Source of the DNA: Diphasiastrum complanatum
Lineage: Eukaryota; Streptophyta; Lycopodiopsida; Lycopodiales; Lycopodiaceae
Reading direction: 5' to 3'
Assembly: GCA_029204225.1 (NCBI GenBank)
Contig: MU832006.1
Coordinates: 1 to 64,000 of the forward strand
Length of the DNA: 64,000 nucleotides
The first letter of the stretch is position 1; every line of letters begins with the position of its first letter. Below the pieces are notes generated by a model, which was not told the origin of the DNA, made no database searches, and saw nothing but the letters and a program-made list of their open reading frames with translations. Positions 11,571 to 24,185 of this stretch are shown piece after piece. Position numbers and translations under genes: made by a program.

Positions 11571-12860
11571 CGCAGTGGAGGCTTGAAGGAAAAGCGTTCG
11601 AAGCTTCCTTCACGTAGCTAGGACCCAGGCAGACGGTACTCAGTAGACTTGAGATTGACGGTTTGGGAACTTGGGGTCCATTGCCATATCGTCTAAGCTC
11701 TCCTTCGGACTTTCGACTCGTTTTGAGTCCCGATTTCTGCGTTGCGCACAGTCAAGCCTGGCGGGTCCCGGCCCCACGCTGATTCTGAGAGACTTTCTCA
11801 TGACTCAGGAGCAGGAGCAGTGAGCTGTGAGCAACAAAGTCATGCACATTGCAATGTGTGCCAGTGTGATGGATTCTAATCTCTTAATAAGAAAGAAAAA
11901 CTCGAGTAGTGGACCGTGGGCGACAGGTGAATATTGCAAATATCGAACAGCCTAGCCTATAGGTATGGCTTCACTCTTCACTCTTTCACTCTGAATCTTT
12001 TTAGGCTTGAAGATTGGCAGAGCATTTGCCACCTGCCAGTAGTCACTAGCATAGGTAGCTACTAGCAGCATAATACATATGTCAACTAGGCTCTTGAATC
12101 TTTGCCATAATTTGCCAATACCTCTCTCTAGACTAAGCTGGCAGAAATTTCAAGAGTAGACAGTCGAGAGTAACGAGAGTAAGTCCCTGCTAATCATATT
12201 TCAGTAGATTCCAGACTCCAGAGTCAATTTCTTCGCAATTTAACTGGTCTTGATTTACTTATTCTAATTTATAAATTCTGTTTAGGAAAAGCACGGTTCA
12301 CCCGCAAGTGGGAACTCGGCAATTTGGAAGAGTAGCAACTCAGTCTCATCAAACACCGTTCAGCAGGACCCAGTTCAGCAGTGCATTCAACAGGCACACG
12401 GCATTGCAGAAGAAATTGCTAGGCAGACGTCGACACTGAACACCCTTTCATTTCAGAGGTTTATCACCGAACTTTATCTGATAATTGATCTCCTACAGGA
12501 CCTAGATTTGGTAAATACGAAATGCATTCATGCAAAGTCTCCAAATTACAACATCGTCCAACATACTACAACACTGTCAACAGCAAATCCTACAGGGCAC
12601 ATCCTTCTATGTTGTACCGCTCATGGATACGATGTCGTATAACGGCAGATCACCCATATATAATCTAAGTATTAATACTCCAGCTATCTGCATACACGTG
12701 CTAATAACTGTCTGCCAATTTTTATAATGTTTATTTGTCTATACTTAAATACTCTCCTGCCAATTTCTGCAGAAAAGAATCACTGTATACGAGGATTCTC
12801 TTATGTTTGTGGACACTCCAATAATGTGAATAATGTTCTAAATAACTCATTATATATACC

Positions 12861-13799
12861 TGTTTCAATCCTTATCCATTGCAATAAACAATGAATCAAA
12901 CTTTCATGGTAATGATGATTCTTCATCAGGCTTTCCAACCTTACTTGAAGCTGCTCCGTGCTCACTATTGCCAATAAGTCTTTGTTACAAGGGATGTGAT
13001 TGATTACTATGCTTGAAGATTGCATACACTCCCTAGAAACAATTGCTGCTCACTCCTCAACAGAGCCATTTCTATGAACACCTTCTAAAAGATCACCTCT
13101 ATTGTCTTCATTTTTTAAGGTCCTTAATCATAAAAATTGTTGACTTCAAAATCCCACAACTCATCTTTCAAGAGTCTTCTAAAAATTAGATTTGGATTTG
13201 GCTTGTAAACATATGTAAATTTTCTATCCATATAAAACTTAGGCTTTAGTTTTGCAAGCCCAATGATTCTGATGGTGATGTACAATAGCCATGGAAGGAG
13301 TGTAAAGCTCCTAGAAGATCAAATTGTCAAAGGTACCATGCTCGTAAAAGTTCAAGCAAGAAAAAATAACAAAAGCTTTCTCAATGCTTACTCTCGCTAA
13401 AGGCCTCTGGTAAGGGCCATATGCCGGGTGCCCCTTCGGGACCTTCCCCTCATGGGAGTATAACCCTATACAAAAGATTAAGAGAATCAACAAATTACCT
13501 TGGCTATAAAAGTAAATGTACCTCTATAATATCCAATTTGATTCTCAAAGTTTCCTAATATCATTTTTTCCCTCAGGCCTCGTCTCCTTGATATGTATGT
13601 CAAAATGCATACATGACAATATCAAATTTTTTTGTTATCTCAAAGATTGTGTAATTGAGGTTGATCAATCCTACACACTAAAAGACTTCAATTTCTAACT
13701 ACTCAAACTATCTTTGATGAGCATAAGATTTCCTACATAGGTAAAAATGTCCTTCTTGAGAATCCTTCACATTTTTTTTCCAGCTCTGGGAAAAAGACG
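12861..13799. other. Mostly featureless; GC-rich minus-strand exon-like patch at 13,385-13,470
   Basis: Most of it is AT-rich with no motif. At 13,385-13,470 a conspicuously GC-rich patch reads on the minus strand as YSHEGKVPKGHPAYGPYQR followed by PLARV. It is preceded by an acceptor-like TTTTGTATAG and followed by an AGAG|TAAGC-like donor. It could be a lone exon fragment of a host gene, but I do not recognise the protein. Confidence 0.25.
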
Positions 13800-14040
13800 T
13801 GAGTTTAGCATGATGGATAAAAGAATGGCATTTGGCCTTGCCTAGATAGGTTTGAGTCCCCCAATGCAGGTGTAACATAGTCTTAATGCCCCAACATGCC
13901 TCTCCAGTTTAAAAGTTGCTCTTCAAGATTTGTGTCATCAAGGTGTGTGACCTAGGTTTAAAACCCCAAGGTAGCCTTTCAAGTTTGAAAGTTGCTCTTC
14001 TGGTTTGTGGCTTCAAGGAAGACTTTTGAAGTTTGCGACA
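13800..14040 (+). mobile_element. tRNA-derived SINE-like element
   Basis: TAGCATGATGG (13,806-13,816) fits the Pol III A box and GGTTTGAGTCC (13,849-13,859) the B box, spaced as in a tRNA. The tRNA-like part is followed by two diverged copies of a unit of about 80 bp (around 13,886 and 13,968, sharing AGTTTAAAAGTTGCTCTTC-like words). A second B-box-like ACCTAGGTTTAAAACCCC lies between them. It is not a functional tRNA, as the arms do not pair. No clear poly(A) tail or target duplication is seen. Confidence 0.45.
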
Positions 14041-16990
14041 TACTACACTTTAACCACTACTACAAATATATGTAAATGTTGTCCATATTTTCCTGCTTTG
14101 GTGTGATGAATCTTTTTCCTAAGGGTCAGTTACAAAGCTCAATGAATAAGTCAAACTTTGACTTATATTCTATTTGAGAGCTTGCTATTGAATGTTTTGA
14201 AGGGTATTTAGTACTGAAACGAAATATATGAGCTAGCAGCTTTGTCAAATTGAATGCTATTAGAAGGTGATACCCTTCCTTTTAAATAGGTGGTATCCCC
14301 TTTGAATTTCATGCCTCCTTTCCGGTATTGCTTAAAGAGAACCTTAAGAGTCCTAGAACCAATTGGCTATTTTAGATCTAGCTAACTTACCTTGAAACCC
14401 TGCAACATGCTAGTAATAACAATTTAAAATGGAGGAATTTTCCTTTTGTTAGTCGGATTTGAATACAAAGTAAAGGTGCTCGAAGTTCGGAGGAAAAATT
14501 TAAGCTAGCCAACAATGGAGAAGATCAACTCATCTTGAAATAGAATGAGCATGAGCATTGCTAAGCCCACCCAAATTGACTTAATTGCCTCACGTCACTT
14601 GAACCACAACTTATGAAACAAGTCTTTCTCCACCAGACCACAAGGTCTTTCTCCACCAGACCACATTGACAAGCTATTGAACAATACAAGGTAACAAGTT
14701 TAGGCCTCAATTGTGATTTGTGTCTTGATCAAATTCTTGTGGTCAAAATGCCCTTCAACTAGGAATCACCAATCAGTCAATGCATTTTCTATATTTGTTG
14801 TATTTTTCATGTGAGTGCGATTGATGGGAATTTAAGCCCTGACCGAAATGGAGGAAACGAATAGGACGTGTGCATCTACAAACCTCACATATGCTTATTA
14901 GACTTAATCTCTATAAAGTTTTGACATGTCAAAAGCCTATTGATCCTTAAGTCTTGTAGGCTTGTACTAAGCAATCTCTTATGGGCAAATATTCACATGC
15001 ATAAAGCCTTGTTGTGTTATTTTTGAGGGTGTGATTGAGTGAAAAATTGAGAATGTGTCTGAGGTTGCAAAAATGGTGGCAGGAGCTTGTGATCAACAAG
15101 AGACCAAATATCTAACTAATGTCATATTATACTCTAAACAACAAGATACCACTTTGATGTAGGAAAGAGAAATTCACAAGGAAAGTAGCAATATAGTAGT
15201 GTGTATTAAGTTCGTAGCCATAAGTGAAACATAGAGCATGAAGAAGTTGGGGAAATGGGAAACCCTCAAGAAACCAGCCAAGAATATGAAAGAAACATGA
15301 TGAAGGAGAAATAAGGATAACACCATGGGAAAAGAGCCCCCTACTTAGTTGCAAGATGTTGAATCGTGAAGACTAGATCATAAGCTAGCAAATTTTGAGA
15401 TAAGTAGAAAAACTTCCATACAATATCTTGCCAATTGAAATTGATTGGATAGTGGAATGAGGTGACAAGACTACCGCCTTACCTTACCACTTCCAACAAC
15501 ATACCACTAGGATAGTCATCAAACAAGAGAGTGCTGGAAAGGAGTAAATAGTTTTTTAGTGCTAAAGGGAAATGTGTAAAGCATGAATATACTCATTGAT
15601 TGAACTAGTTGGTAGACTGCTTGTATGATGAATTAATGTGCTACCTATGATAGGTGTAAGCATAGTCAAATTGGGCTTGTGATTGATTGCATGGAGGTTG
15701 ACGAGTTAAAGTGCTTTTCAACCTATTGCCAAAAAAATGTATGCATGGTCAACACTCAATAAGGCATGGTAGTATACATACAGCTTGGTCTTGGCTAGCT
15801 ATGGAGCTAATAAGTGAATGTGCTCCCTAGCTAAGGGGTTGGGTGTAAGCACAATTAGTCTTCAATGATTTCTAGTGTGTTAGAGTGCTATCGAGCCACT
15901 ATCAGGATGAGTGCAAAGCATGAGTAGTATGGGACACAGGGGCACAAGTGGCAATGAGAAAATTAGCTGGTATGGGTCACATGAGTGTGTAATTATGAAA
16001 CTAAGTGAGGTGCAAGCACATCTAGTATTCCAGTGAGGATTTTGGATGATGATTGTTCAAATGTCAGCAATGTGCTTTCCATCTTTATCTTAGAGTGGGT
16101 GCAACCATGAGCCTTCGTTGTACTGTGAATTGTCTTCCAGAGTGTAGAAATGCCATTACTCGATGAGCAAAAGGCAGGGACTCGTTGTACTTAGTATATG
16201 TTCTTGGGATGACTGCATGTTCTCGATTGGACCATAGCTATGCAAAGATCTTGAGTGGGTTCTCTCAAATGGGATTTGCATCTTGGTGAGCCTGGTAGTA
16301 AAGTTACATGAAATGTGTTGTCTTTTTTATAATCTAGTTACATAATTTGGGGGAACTATTGAACACTCCTCTCTCTTGGTGCAAATATTAAATAAGATTT
16401 ATTAGAAAAGGAAAAATTTCAAGGTGAGCTAGTCAACAAGTTTTTGTTGCTAAAAAAGAAGGTTTGCTATTGGATCTCTTACTATGGATGTTACATCTCA
16501 AGCTACTTATGGCTGAGTAATGAGTTGTGTTATGGACATCATCATCCTTTGTAGATTAGTAATGATTTTACACAAGGGACAAGATGCTTCAAGCAAACAC
16601 CGAGGGATAGTTTGTGCTAGAATTGACTACTTCAACATCTTGACTCTCAACCACTTGAGGCCAAGTCAACAGCTACATGAGTTTGGTTAAAAAAAAGCTA
16701 CTTAAGGTCAATTGTGAAGCATAGTGTGGAGTCTTCATCCATTGTCCATGTAAAAGAGCCAAATTAAAGGGAGAACCAAAAGTAAGGTCAAGTTTGGACA
16801 AAAGTGAGATCAAATTTGTGGTTCAAAATAAGAGACATGGAGTTGAGTTCAAATAATTTGGATGATTAATGATAAAACATGGGCTCAAAGAGCCTCAACA
16901 TCTATTTAGAAAAATCATATTTGGAGCTCAAAGAACAATTTGTGTGCCAATGATGGTTTAAGAGCTCAAGGAGGTTCATCAAAAGTGAAA
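14041..16990. other. No gene recognised; one short tandem duplication
   Basis: About 3 kb with only short ORFs and no motif. At 14,622-14,666 a 23-bp unit (GTCTTTCTCCACCAGACCAC plus three bases) is present twice in tandem. Confidence 0.5.
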
Positions 16991-17999
16991 GTGATGGGGG
17001 TGTTTTCTTCGAAATATTATGTGGTGACCTAGTCGTTATAGATTTCCACAAAATCGATGAATTACGTAGTATAAAAGGTTTGATCGTTCCCCAATAGAGA
17101 GAATAATCTCATCTTTTGCATGGCAACTGTATGTATGATGGTAAACGGACTAGAATACATAAAATTCACAATGAATACTACAGTGACATAACTGGCTATC
17201 CAAAGATATTTTGGTAAATTGGTATTCAGGAACACCAATGGTGAAACGATTTGGTCAAGGTCTGCAATTGTAAAGATGACTTTATCTTTCAGGCTCTTCA
17301 GACATCAGGTAAACAGTCAGGACACATCAACTAGCAAATAGATTCATCAAGCAGAATCACATTGGCTGAAGATTCTTCTTAATCAAACATAGAGTCTTAG
17401 TTCTTATCGCAGGAAGCAAACAAAACAAAACATCAAACAATCTCATTATCCGAACACAAAGCTCATTCAGAATTGAAGGAAGTTTTGCTAAAAGTTATGC
17501 TTAACAGCTTTGGCTAATTCCTGCACCCATTAGTCAGAATTGTTACTTGCTGGCATCACCTGAAAATCCATGTTAGAGTAATTGAAATTCAGTAAGACAT
17601 GAGAAATGTGTGTGACGCAAACATAATAGTATCACAATCAATCACAGATCATACAAAGTGTATTCGCACAAATGATAAGAAGTAATTCTATGAAAGATAG
17701 CAGAGGGAAAGAATGCTCAAGCTATAGAAACTTGCCCTTCACTCTCTATTGATACTCAGCTCTGTGTACAAATGCGTCAGTACAATAGCACATAGTGTTG
17801 TCCTTATAAGAACGTTCTTCAGCCTCAATGTCATTTACGAACCATCAAAATGTCGGTTCTGAACTGCTATTGCGTCTCTTATAGAACGTCACAACTTCTA
17901 TTCTAAATATGAATTTACAAGGTGCAATTAGGCCTTTACATGAATTTAGGCACTACAATATATGACAAAACTTGGATAATGTGAGATCATGAGACTCCA
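16991..17999 (-). repeat. Putative 3' LTR of the minus-strand Gypsy element
   Basis: A polypurine tract on the minus strand (plus 18,005-18,015) is followed by ATATT and then TGGAGTCTCA, a plausible LTR start near 17,999. A TATA (CTTATAAGG on the minus strand, near 17,815) would lie in U3. The far end is unknown because the 5' LTR is absent from the window. Confidence 0.3.
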
Positions 18000-18004
18000 A
18001 ATAT

Positions 18005-18015
18005 CCCCTTCCTCA
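18005..18015 (-). other. Polypurine tract of the Gypsy element
   Basis: GAGGAAGGGGA on the minus strand lies just after the stop of the extra ORF and just before a TG-starting LTR candidate. Confidence 0.4.
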
Positions 18016-18043
18016 GCTGTGCAGCGGCTCATAAACAACTGAT

Positions 18044-20883
18044 TTACATCCTTTTTTGTCGCTTTCGGACTGGCTTGCAATGAAAAATGGCCTTGGCTCG
18101 AGCTTCATTCTCTTCATTTACTTGCTCCAATGTCATTCCTTTTGTTGCCAGGAAATAATTGTTCTTCTGATTATAGTCTTCTTGAAATGACAAGTTCGGA
18201 TAACCCCCCATTTCTTGATTGCCCATTGGTGCAAGAGGGTTATCAATTAATGTATTATTAACAAGATGCGTGTACCAACTACCCTCAGTCAGGATTTCAG
18301 GCATCTCGGTAGAAGGGACATTTAGTGAAAGGGCAGCATATGTATGTTCGGGAAATTTTGCTTTAATGTACAGTTGTTGAACAGATAGAAGGGCATACGA
18401 AATAAGGGAAGCAATATCTACATGGCTGTAAGTGTAATATGATCTGGTTATTGGATTAGTGGAGCGAAGTATATTATTTGTTTTTACTTCTTCAAAATAA
18501 CGAGAATAGTTAGCTTCCCAATCTGTGTAAATTTCTCACAGATCAGGGAATAGTAATTGATGAGAAACTCGAGAAGAAACTGATTTAGAGCTAGAAACAA
18601 TTTCCTTCACATCAAAAATGTTAATTGATTCTAACTTATTCAAATACTTATCCAGAGCTGGAAAAATATTATTTTCAAATGTTCTTAGGTATTCTAAAAT
18701 GTATATATACAAGGATCCTGCGACCACATGGATGTAGTTAGTTTGCACATTGAACTTATTCTGAACAATGGCAATGGCTAGGATTTCTTTTTGATACACA
18801 GTTAGTTTGGCCCAAAGAGTATTTATGTTAGAAAAAGTCCAAGGGTTTTCCCATTGTTCTTTTGTGTAACCAAAAAGTTTAGATAAAAAAAGTAATCCAT
18901 TCTCCATTGGAGTTCTGGACTACAAAAGGGTGGAAGAAAGAATATTAGTTCTTGATGAAATGTTTCAAATTCTGACCTTAGTAGTGAGTACACTATCTTG
19001 TTCTTCTTTACAACTGCTCCACTTGGTGACGCCTGAGCTTGATATGGAATAATGCTTAGCATCTCAGGTTGGTCTTCAACAGTTTGTACCTTCGTAGCCT
19101 CCTTGGATTCGGTCTGTGTCTCCTGATCCTTCTAGACTTGCCTGCAGATGGTATCTGTTTGGATGGCCTTTTCTGACATAACCTGAGCTGGCTCATCTGT
19201 CTGTGTCTCCTGATCTTGGCATTGTGCTGGTTCTTCCGCGTCAGAAATTTGCATTTGGCCCGATTGAAATTTGGCCTCTTCCAACTCTTCCTTCAATTTT
19301 TCATAAGCAATCATCTACGGTTGCAGATATTGCAACTGAAAAGTTTGGATCATCTTTTCCTGAATTCCCTTCCATGCTACTAGGTCAATTCTGTACCTGC
19401 CATGAGATACACAAGCACCTAATGTGACTTCGGCGCTGATTCGCCATAAAACCGCCTCTTCGGCCTGTCTCTTGTATATTTGATTGTCTTTTTTTAACAT
19501 TTCTGTAGAATTTTGCAGTTGGACAATTGAGTCCTGAGCACTGCTAAGTTCGTTACTCAGCTCTGCATTACTATTCTAGAGAGTAGATCAAATACGTCTC
19601 TCCTCCTGCAAAGTAGCCTATAGAGTCTGAATTTGTTGTTTAAGCGATATGTTTTCGCTTTCGAAGGCATTGGACTGCTCCTGCATTTCTTCCAATACTT
19701 CGAGCATAGCATCCTGCCTTCCTTTTGCTTCTTCAAGCTCTATGTCCTTCCTGCTCAGCTCTGTTTGGTCCGATTCAAGTTCTTCGTTTTTATAGAACAG
19801 CTCAGCCTTTGTTTCGTTCAACTCTATATCCCTCTGGATTAGGTCTGCTTGGACTCTTTCATACTTTGTTCCAAGCTTCCTGGATACCTTCTCCAAGCTA
19901 GCAAGGTGCTAAATAGCTGCCCGCGTATCCGACAGTAGTGTTCCAAAAATATTTTGATATAATTCGGCATCAAGAATTGGTGCCCCGACATCACTTTCAC
20001 TGCCCTGCTGGTCATCAGGAAGCTGTTTTGCTTCTTGTGGTGTTGGCTCTTGTGGTATATCACCCTGATTCTGCTCCTGATCAACAGTGTCCTCCGCTTT
20101 CGCTTTCGCATTCCTATTTCTTTCTGTTTAAGACAATGGCATATATTGGGATGATGGCGAAGTCATTCTCACCGAGCTCCCTTGACTTTATGATGATGAT
20201 GTGGTTGTTACGGTGGTTGCTTTTGATATCTGCATCTGGGATTCAGCCTCTATTGATGGGGCTAGCTCTGGCAGCACTGGTGCAATTCTGATGTCCTCCT
20301 GCACTGTTAGCACACCATCATGCATACATAAAATACCCATCTACAGACCCAGTCTGGAAAACTAATTAACTTTTACTAATTTACAGAATTGCTTGAAAGC
20401 AATCTATCTGAAGGCAATAGGCTCTCCATTTAAGGCTCTCAGCAGATATCCCATATTTGTATTTGAGATGGTGTACTCTTGCTCCGGTAAAAAGTTAGAA
20501 GCAAGAGCAAATCGAACGAAGCTTTTGAGATTGGGATCTCTAATGTAAGAGAGTTTATATCCCCGTTTTTCAAGATAAGCTTTTTCTTGAAAAACTCCGC
20601 TCTCTGTGATGAAATCTGGTTTAGTAATTGGCATACTGCCGTCCATAGGCAATCCTAAGGCACAACAGTAAAATCTTTTTGTAATAAGAATCTCTTGATT
20701 GCGGACGGTAGTGGAAATATGTCCTTCTTTTGTTTCACTCAAATTGTGGATCAACTCATAACATAAATCAATAAGAATTACTGATGGGTTAAATTGAAGA
20801 AGACCTTCAATTTGCACTGTAACAGCTAGTGGTTGTAATACTGGTATCACTGGCTTTGGGTGCATTTTGAATACAATCGCCAT
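18044..20883 (-). pseudogene. Extra ORF of the Gypsy element: N-terminal domain, long coiled coil, basic tail
   Basis: Not a known pol domain. The best start is an ATG in good context at 20,883 (MAIVFKMHPKP). The first 160 residues form a compact domain I do not recognise, containing RFYCCALGLPMDG and YKLSYIRDPNLKSFVRFAL. Next comes a charged heptad-rich coiled coil (about 19,900-19,500), Gln/Glu-rich linkers (QDQETQTDEPAQV) and a C-terminal domain (18,907-18,044) ending in a nuclear-localisation-like KPVRKRQKRM. From 20,883 to about 18,900 one frame is kept. In its coiled-coil and linker part only nonsense codons break it (TAG at 19,909, 19,618, 19,576, 19,315 and 19,132; TGA at 19,588). One frameshift occurs near 18,900, then a TGA at 18,536. 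It sits between integrase and the 3' LTR on the same strand as pol, like the additional ORFs of Tat-type Gypsy elements. Confidence 0.65.
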
Positions 20884-21430
20884 GGTGCTTGCAGTTGTAA
20901 ATGAGCGATGGTAGAAAAGAGCTTGATCGCAACAATTCAGAAATTGGAGAGCAAGAGTGATGGAAAGTGTTAGCGACAACAACTGAAGTGTTTGGGGTTT
21001 TAGGCGTATTGATGGTATTTCGGCGGATTAGACTAATACTAAATGGAAGCGTGTCCTTCATTTTGAAGGTAGATACTCAATAATAAAGTGTCTAGTCCTA
21101 AAAACAAAAATAAATAAATAAATAAACAAAATACACAAATGCTTCGCTTAGTAAGTCAAAACAAAGATTTTCATTTCCTTCATTAAAAATGCGAAGATGT
21201 CAGAAGGTAGAAAATCCCGAAAAATGCAAAGGTACGTGTTGCAATTTTTGTATTTCTAAAAAAAAAAAAATGGTGAACTCACTCAATACACCATATTCCA
21301 ATATAGTGTCGGGTTTTTCGCAGAATAATATAGAAATGTAACGAAGGTGTCATGTTTCGACATTTTCGCAAAAATGTACACGCTAGTTTCGGCATTTTCA
21401 CAACCTTCGGTGAACATCATGCACCGGAAA
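20884..21430 (-). other. Spacer between Gypsy pol and the extra ORF
   Basis: AT-rich, with several CGAAA-type words on both strands (for example ATTTTCGCAAAAATGT), a poly-A run near 21,260 and no ORF of note. It may contain the leader or splice acceptor used to express the downstream ORF. Confidence 0.35.
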
Positions 21431-23545
21431 TTAGTCATAATAGCGCTTCACCCTTGAACCATTTACTCGAGTGTCAAGTAAATTTCCTTGGAGATCAGCT
21501 AACTGAAGTGATCCATTATTAAAAACTTCTATGACTTTATACGGTCCCATCCATCTGGTATGTAATTTTCCATGAAACAACATGTGTCTATTATCATACA
21601 GAAGCACATAGTCTCCTCGTTTGATTTTTATTTTATAATGGATTGGTCAAAAATTTCTTTTCTTTTATTTTGAACTCGTTCAGTCTCGATTAATGAAAGA
21701 CGACGATCCTCTTCCAGTTGCATCAAAGAAATCATCCGCTCCCGAAGACTATCGTGTTCATCCATTCGCTCTTCATTGCTAATGCGAAACATCAGAACTT
21801 CGAATTCTATTGGTAGTATGGGATACATTCCATACACAAGATAGTATGGAGTCTGCCTAGTTGTAATCTTTTCAGCAGTTCTATATGCCCATAAGACAGA
21901 TGGTAACTTCTGATCCCAATAAGAAGAATGTGTTTCCATTTCTTTATTCATAATTTTACATAAAATTCCATTTGCCCACTCCGTAAGCCCATTTGCTTTT
22001 GGATTATATGGAGTGGTTTGGCGATGTGTAATAGAAAAATATGATGACATGGCTTCAATGGTCTGATTAAGGAAATGGGTTCTCCTATCGCTAACGAGTT
22101 CTAAGGGACAACCATATCGCGTTATAATATTTTGGAATAAAAACCTTGTTACAGTCTTAGCATCGTTCTCAATTGTGGCTTCGGCCTCTACCATTTTGGT
22201 AGCATAGTCTGTGGCAACGAGTATGTAACGATGATGAGTTTTACACGTGATCGGTTTAATAGGTCCTACAAAATCTATCCCCCACTTCTCAAAGGGTGCT
22301 AAGGGAATAATTGGAGTAAGCGGCCAATGTGTTGCGAAGCTGGGTTTCCCCATCCTCTGGCATGCATCACATTTTTTAATGAATAATTTAACATCTCTAT
22401 AGACGGTAGTTAACATTGAAAATCTTTTTTGCAGTGTTTTTAAGAGCATAGTGACTGTCCGGATCTTTCTCATGTAATGCACTTATTATAATGGTCGTCT
22501 CAGTTGGTTCTAAACATCGGCGAAGACTATCGTTAGCTCCTAATTTATACAATATTCTATTTACAATCGTATAAGGTCCTAAATTAGAAAGAAAAACAGT
22601 TTTTTTGCTGTTTATTAAAATGTTCAGGATATATCTGGTCCTGTAAGAAGTTAATAACATCCATATAAATTGATGTTTCCAATTGAATACGCATTATATG
22701 TTCATCTGAAAATTCATCAGAAATGGGTGGTAATTAATTTTTTGTTTGGAGGTGGGATATATAGTCAGCATTTTCATGATCCTTGTCTCTTCTTAATTCT
22801 ACTTCATAATTAAACTCATCTAATAATAATACCCATCTAGCTATTTTACCCAAAAGATCAGGTTTATTCACTAAATGTTTTAATGCGTAGTGATCTACGT
22901 GAAAAACAAAAGGGTAGTCTAAATTTCTTTACTGAATAAATCATCCCTAGTGCTTCTTGCTCTGTAGCGGAATAATTCTTTTCTGATGCAGCGAGTTGCC
23001 TACCCGCATAGTAAATTGGATAATCTATATTTTGGTCATCTTTCTGACTAAGCACTACACCTATCGCAGATGATGATGTGTCTACATATACATGGAACTT
23101 TTTAGCCCAATTTGGAGGTCTAACTTCAGTGGCTTCTGCTAATGACTGTTTCAATTGATCAAAAGCTTGTTGATGGTCCTGTGTCCAATGGTACTGAACA
23201 GATTTTTTTAGTAAACTTGTTAAAGGAGTTACTATTATAGCATAATCTTTAATTATCCTTCGATAGTAACCTACATGTCCTAGAAAACCTCTAAGCTCTC
23301 TTAAATTGGTTGGTTCCAATAATTCTAAAATCATTTTTATTTTTTCGATGTCGGCTTGTATACCATCCTTCGAAATTTTATGCCCTAAAAGGATGCCTTC
23401 CCTCATCCCAAAGTAACACTTAGCTGGATGCAGTTTAAGAGATGTCTCTTGACATCTTCTCAATGTTTTCTCTAATGCATCTAAATGGTTTTTAGTTGAT
23501 GAATAGACACAGAAGGCATCCATAAAAATTTCTAAAAATTTTCTT
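21431..23545 (-). pseudogene. Gypsy pol: RT end, RNase H, integrase, C-terminal domain (5' truncated)
   Basis: The minus strand runs from the RT active-site region into RNase H. The site is FMDAFCVYS, where YMDD is expected, so one catalytic Asp is now Ala. Then come GFLGHVGYYRRIIKDYA, VDTSSSAIGVVLSQ and SATEQEALGMIYSV. After a frameshift near 22,925 RNase H continues to the integrase zinc finger (CDACQRMGK). The integrase core has WGIDFVGPIKP, LVSDRRTHFLNQ and YNPKANGLTEWANG, so D, D and E are present. The C-terminal part has LHTRWMGPYKVIEV and ends at 21,431. The core style (YILVATDYATKMVEAEA) suggests a non-chromovirus, Tat/Athila-like lineage. Gag, protease and the first half of RT are missing at a junction with element A near 23,545. 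Confidence 0.88.
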
Positions 23546-23549
23546 AAAG

Positions 23550-24126
23550 AAAGAAATTATTGCAGCAACTCAAGATTTCGAAGAAGAAGGTTCTACTCGT
23601 ATACACAAAGTAGAAGTTTGGAAAAAGTTAGACAACATGGTGAAATACTTGAGAAAAGATAAATTTTCAAATACTGATGTTCAAATGATATAGAAAACAA
23701 CCAATGAATTTGTGAATGCAGTTCAGAGTGCATGGGGTGTTGATTATATAACACATTATATGGTAAGATTTTGATTTTACACTACGATAGACAAATATGT
23801 GCAACTAAATTAGGTACTTTTGGTACCGATTTAGATTATGTTTTTATGACATGCAGCACATATTACGACATCATTTGACATTCTTTGCAAGAAATAGTGG
23901 AAGTCTTAGCATATGGTCATCGCAAGGAATGGAAAAATCTCATTGGCAAACAAGAGCGGCATTTCATAAAAGTACACAACATGACGGGACTAGCAGAAAA
24001 AACAGCTATATACTACAACTTTTCCAATGGTTTTACAAAAGAATCCAAATTCGTCATCATACAAAATCGATGGATTATAAAAAATTTCAAAAAGCATGCA
24101 AATTTATACAAACTAGTAGGCTATAG
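23550..24126 (+). pseudogene. Z gene 3' part (transposase-like protein), element A
   Basis: Exon 1 remnant encodes TRIHKVEVWKKLDNMVKYLR (one TAG near 23,690) and ends FVNAVQSAWGVDYITHYM. A GT..AG intron occupies 23,763-23,856 (GTAAGATTTT...ACATGCAG). The next exon encodes HILRHHLTFFARNSGSLSIW, SSQGMEKSHWQ, STQHDGTSR and LQLFQWFYKRI, ending at 24,126. Element B carries the same exon junction and the same HILR.H..FFA...GSL..WSSQGM.KSHWQ text at 47,206-46,930. Its stop lies 60 bp from the stop of the convergent X gene. The function is inferred only from its mobile-element context; I cannot name a family. Confidence 0.7.
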
Positions 24127-24185
24127 ACACACAATAAAATTTTGTAATTAAATAAAATTATTTACAAAGTAAAATTTAGCAGTAT

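Larger units (their letters stand above)
8930..12860. repeat. Segmental duplication, copy 1 (extensin 1 locus)
   Basis: This block is colinear with 51,410-56,570, in the same orientation and about 43 kb apart. Matching landmarks outside the coding region include CAGGATCTCGAGCT (10,030 and 52,265), ATTTTACAGTGA.TTCGTCATTCCC (10,291 and 52,491), CCTCTCTCTAGACTAA (12,121 and 55,327), CAATTTGGAAGAGTAGC beside GGACCCAGTTCAGC (12,320-12,380 and 55,990-56,065) and CCAAATTACAAC (12,540 and 56,226). Similarity fades near 8930 and 12,860. The boundaries are estimates. Confidence 0.8.

Noticed and set aside
13800-13870. Functional tRNA gene
   Set aside because: A and B boxes are present but the acceptor and anticodon arms do not pair.
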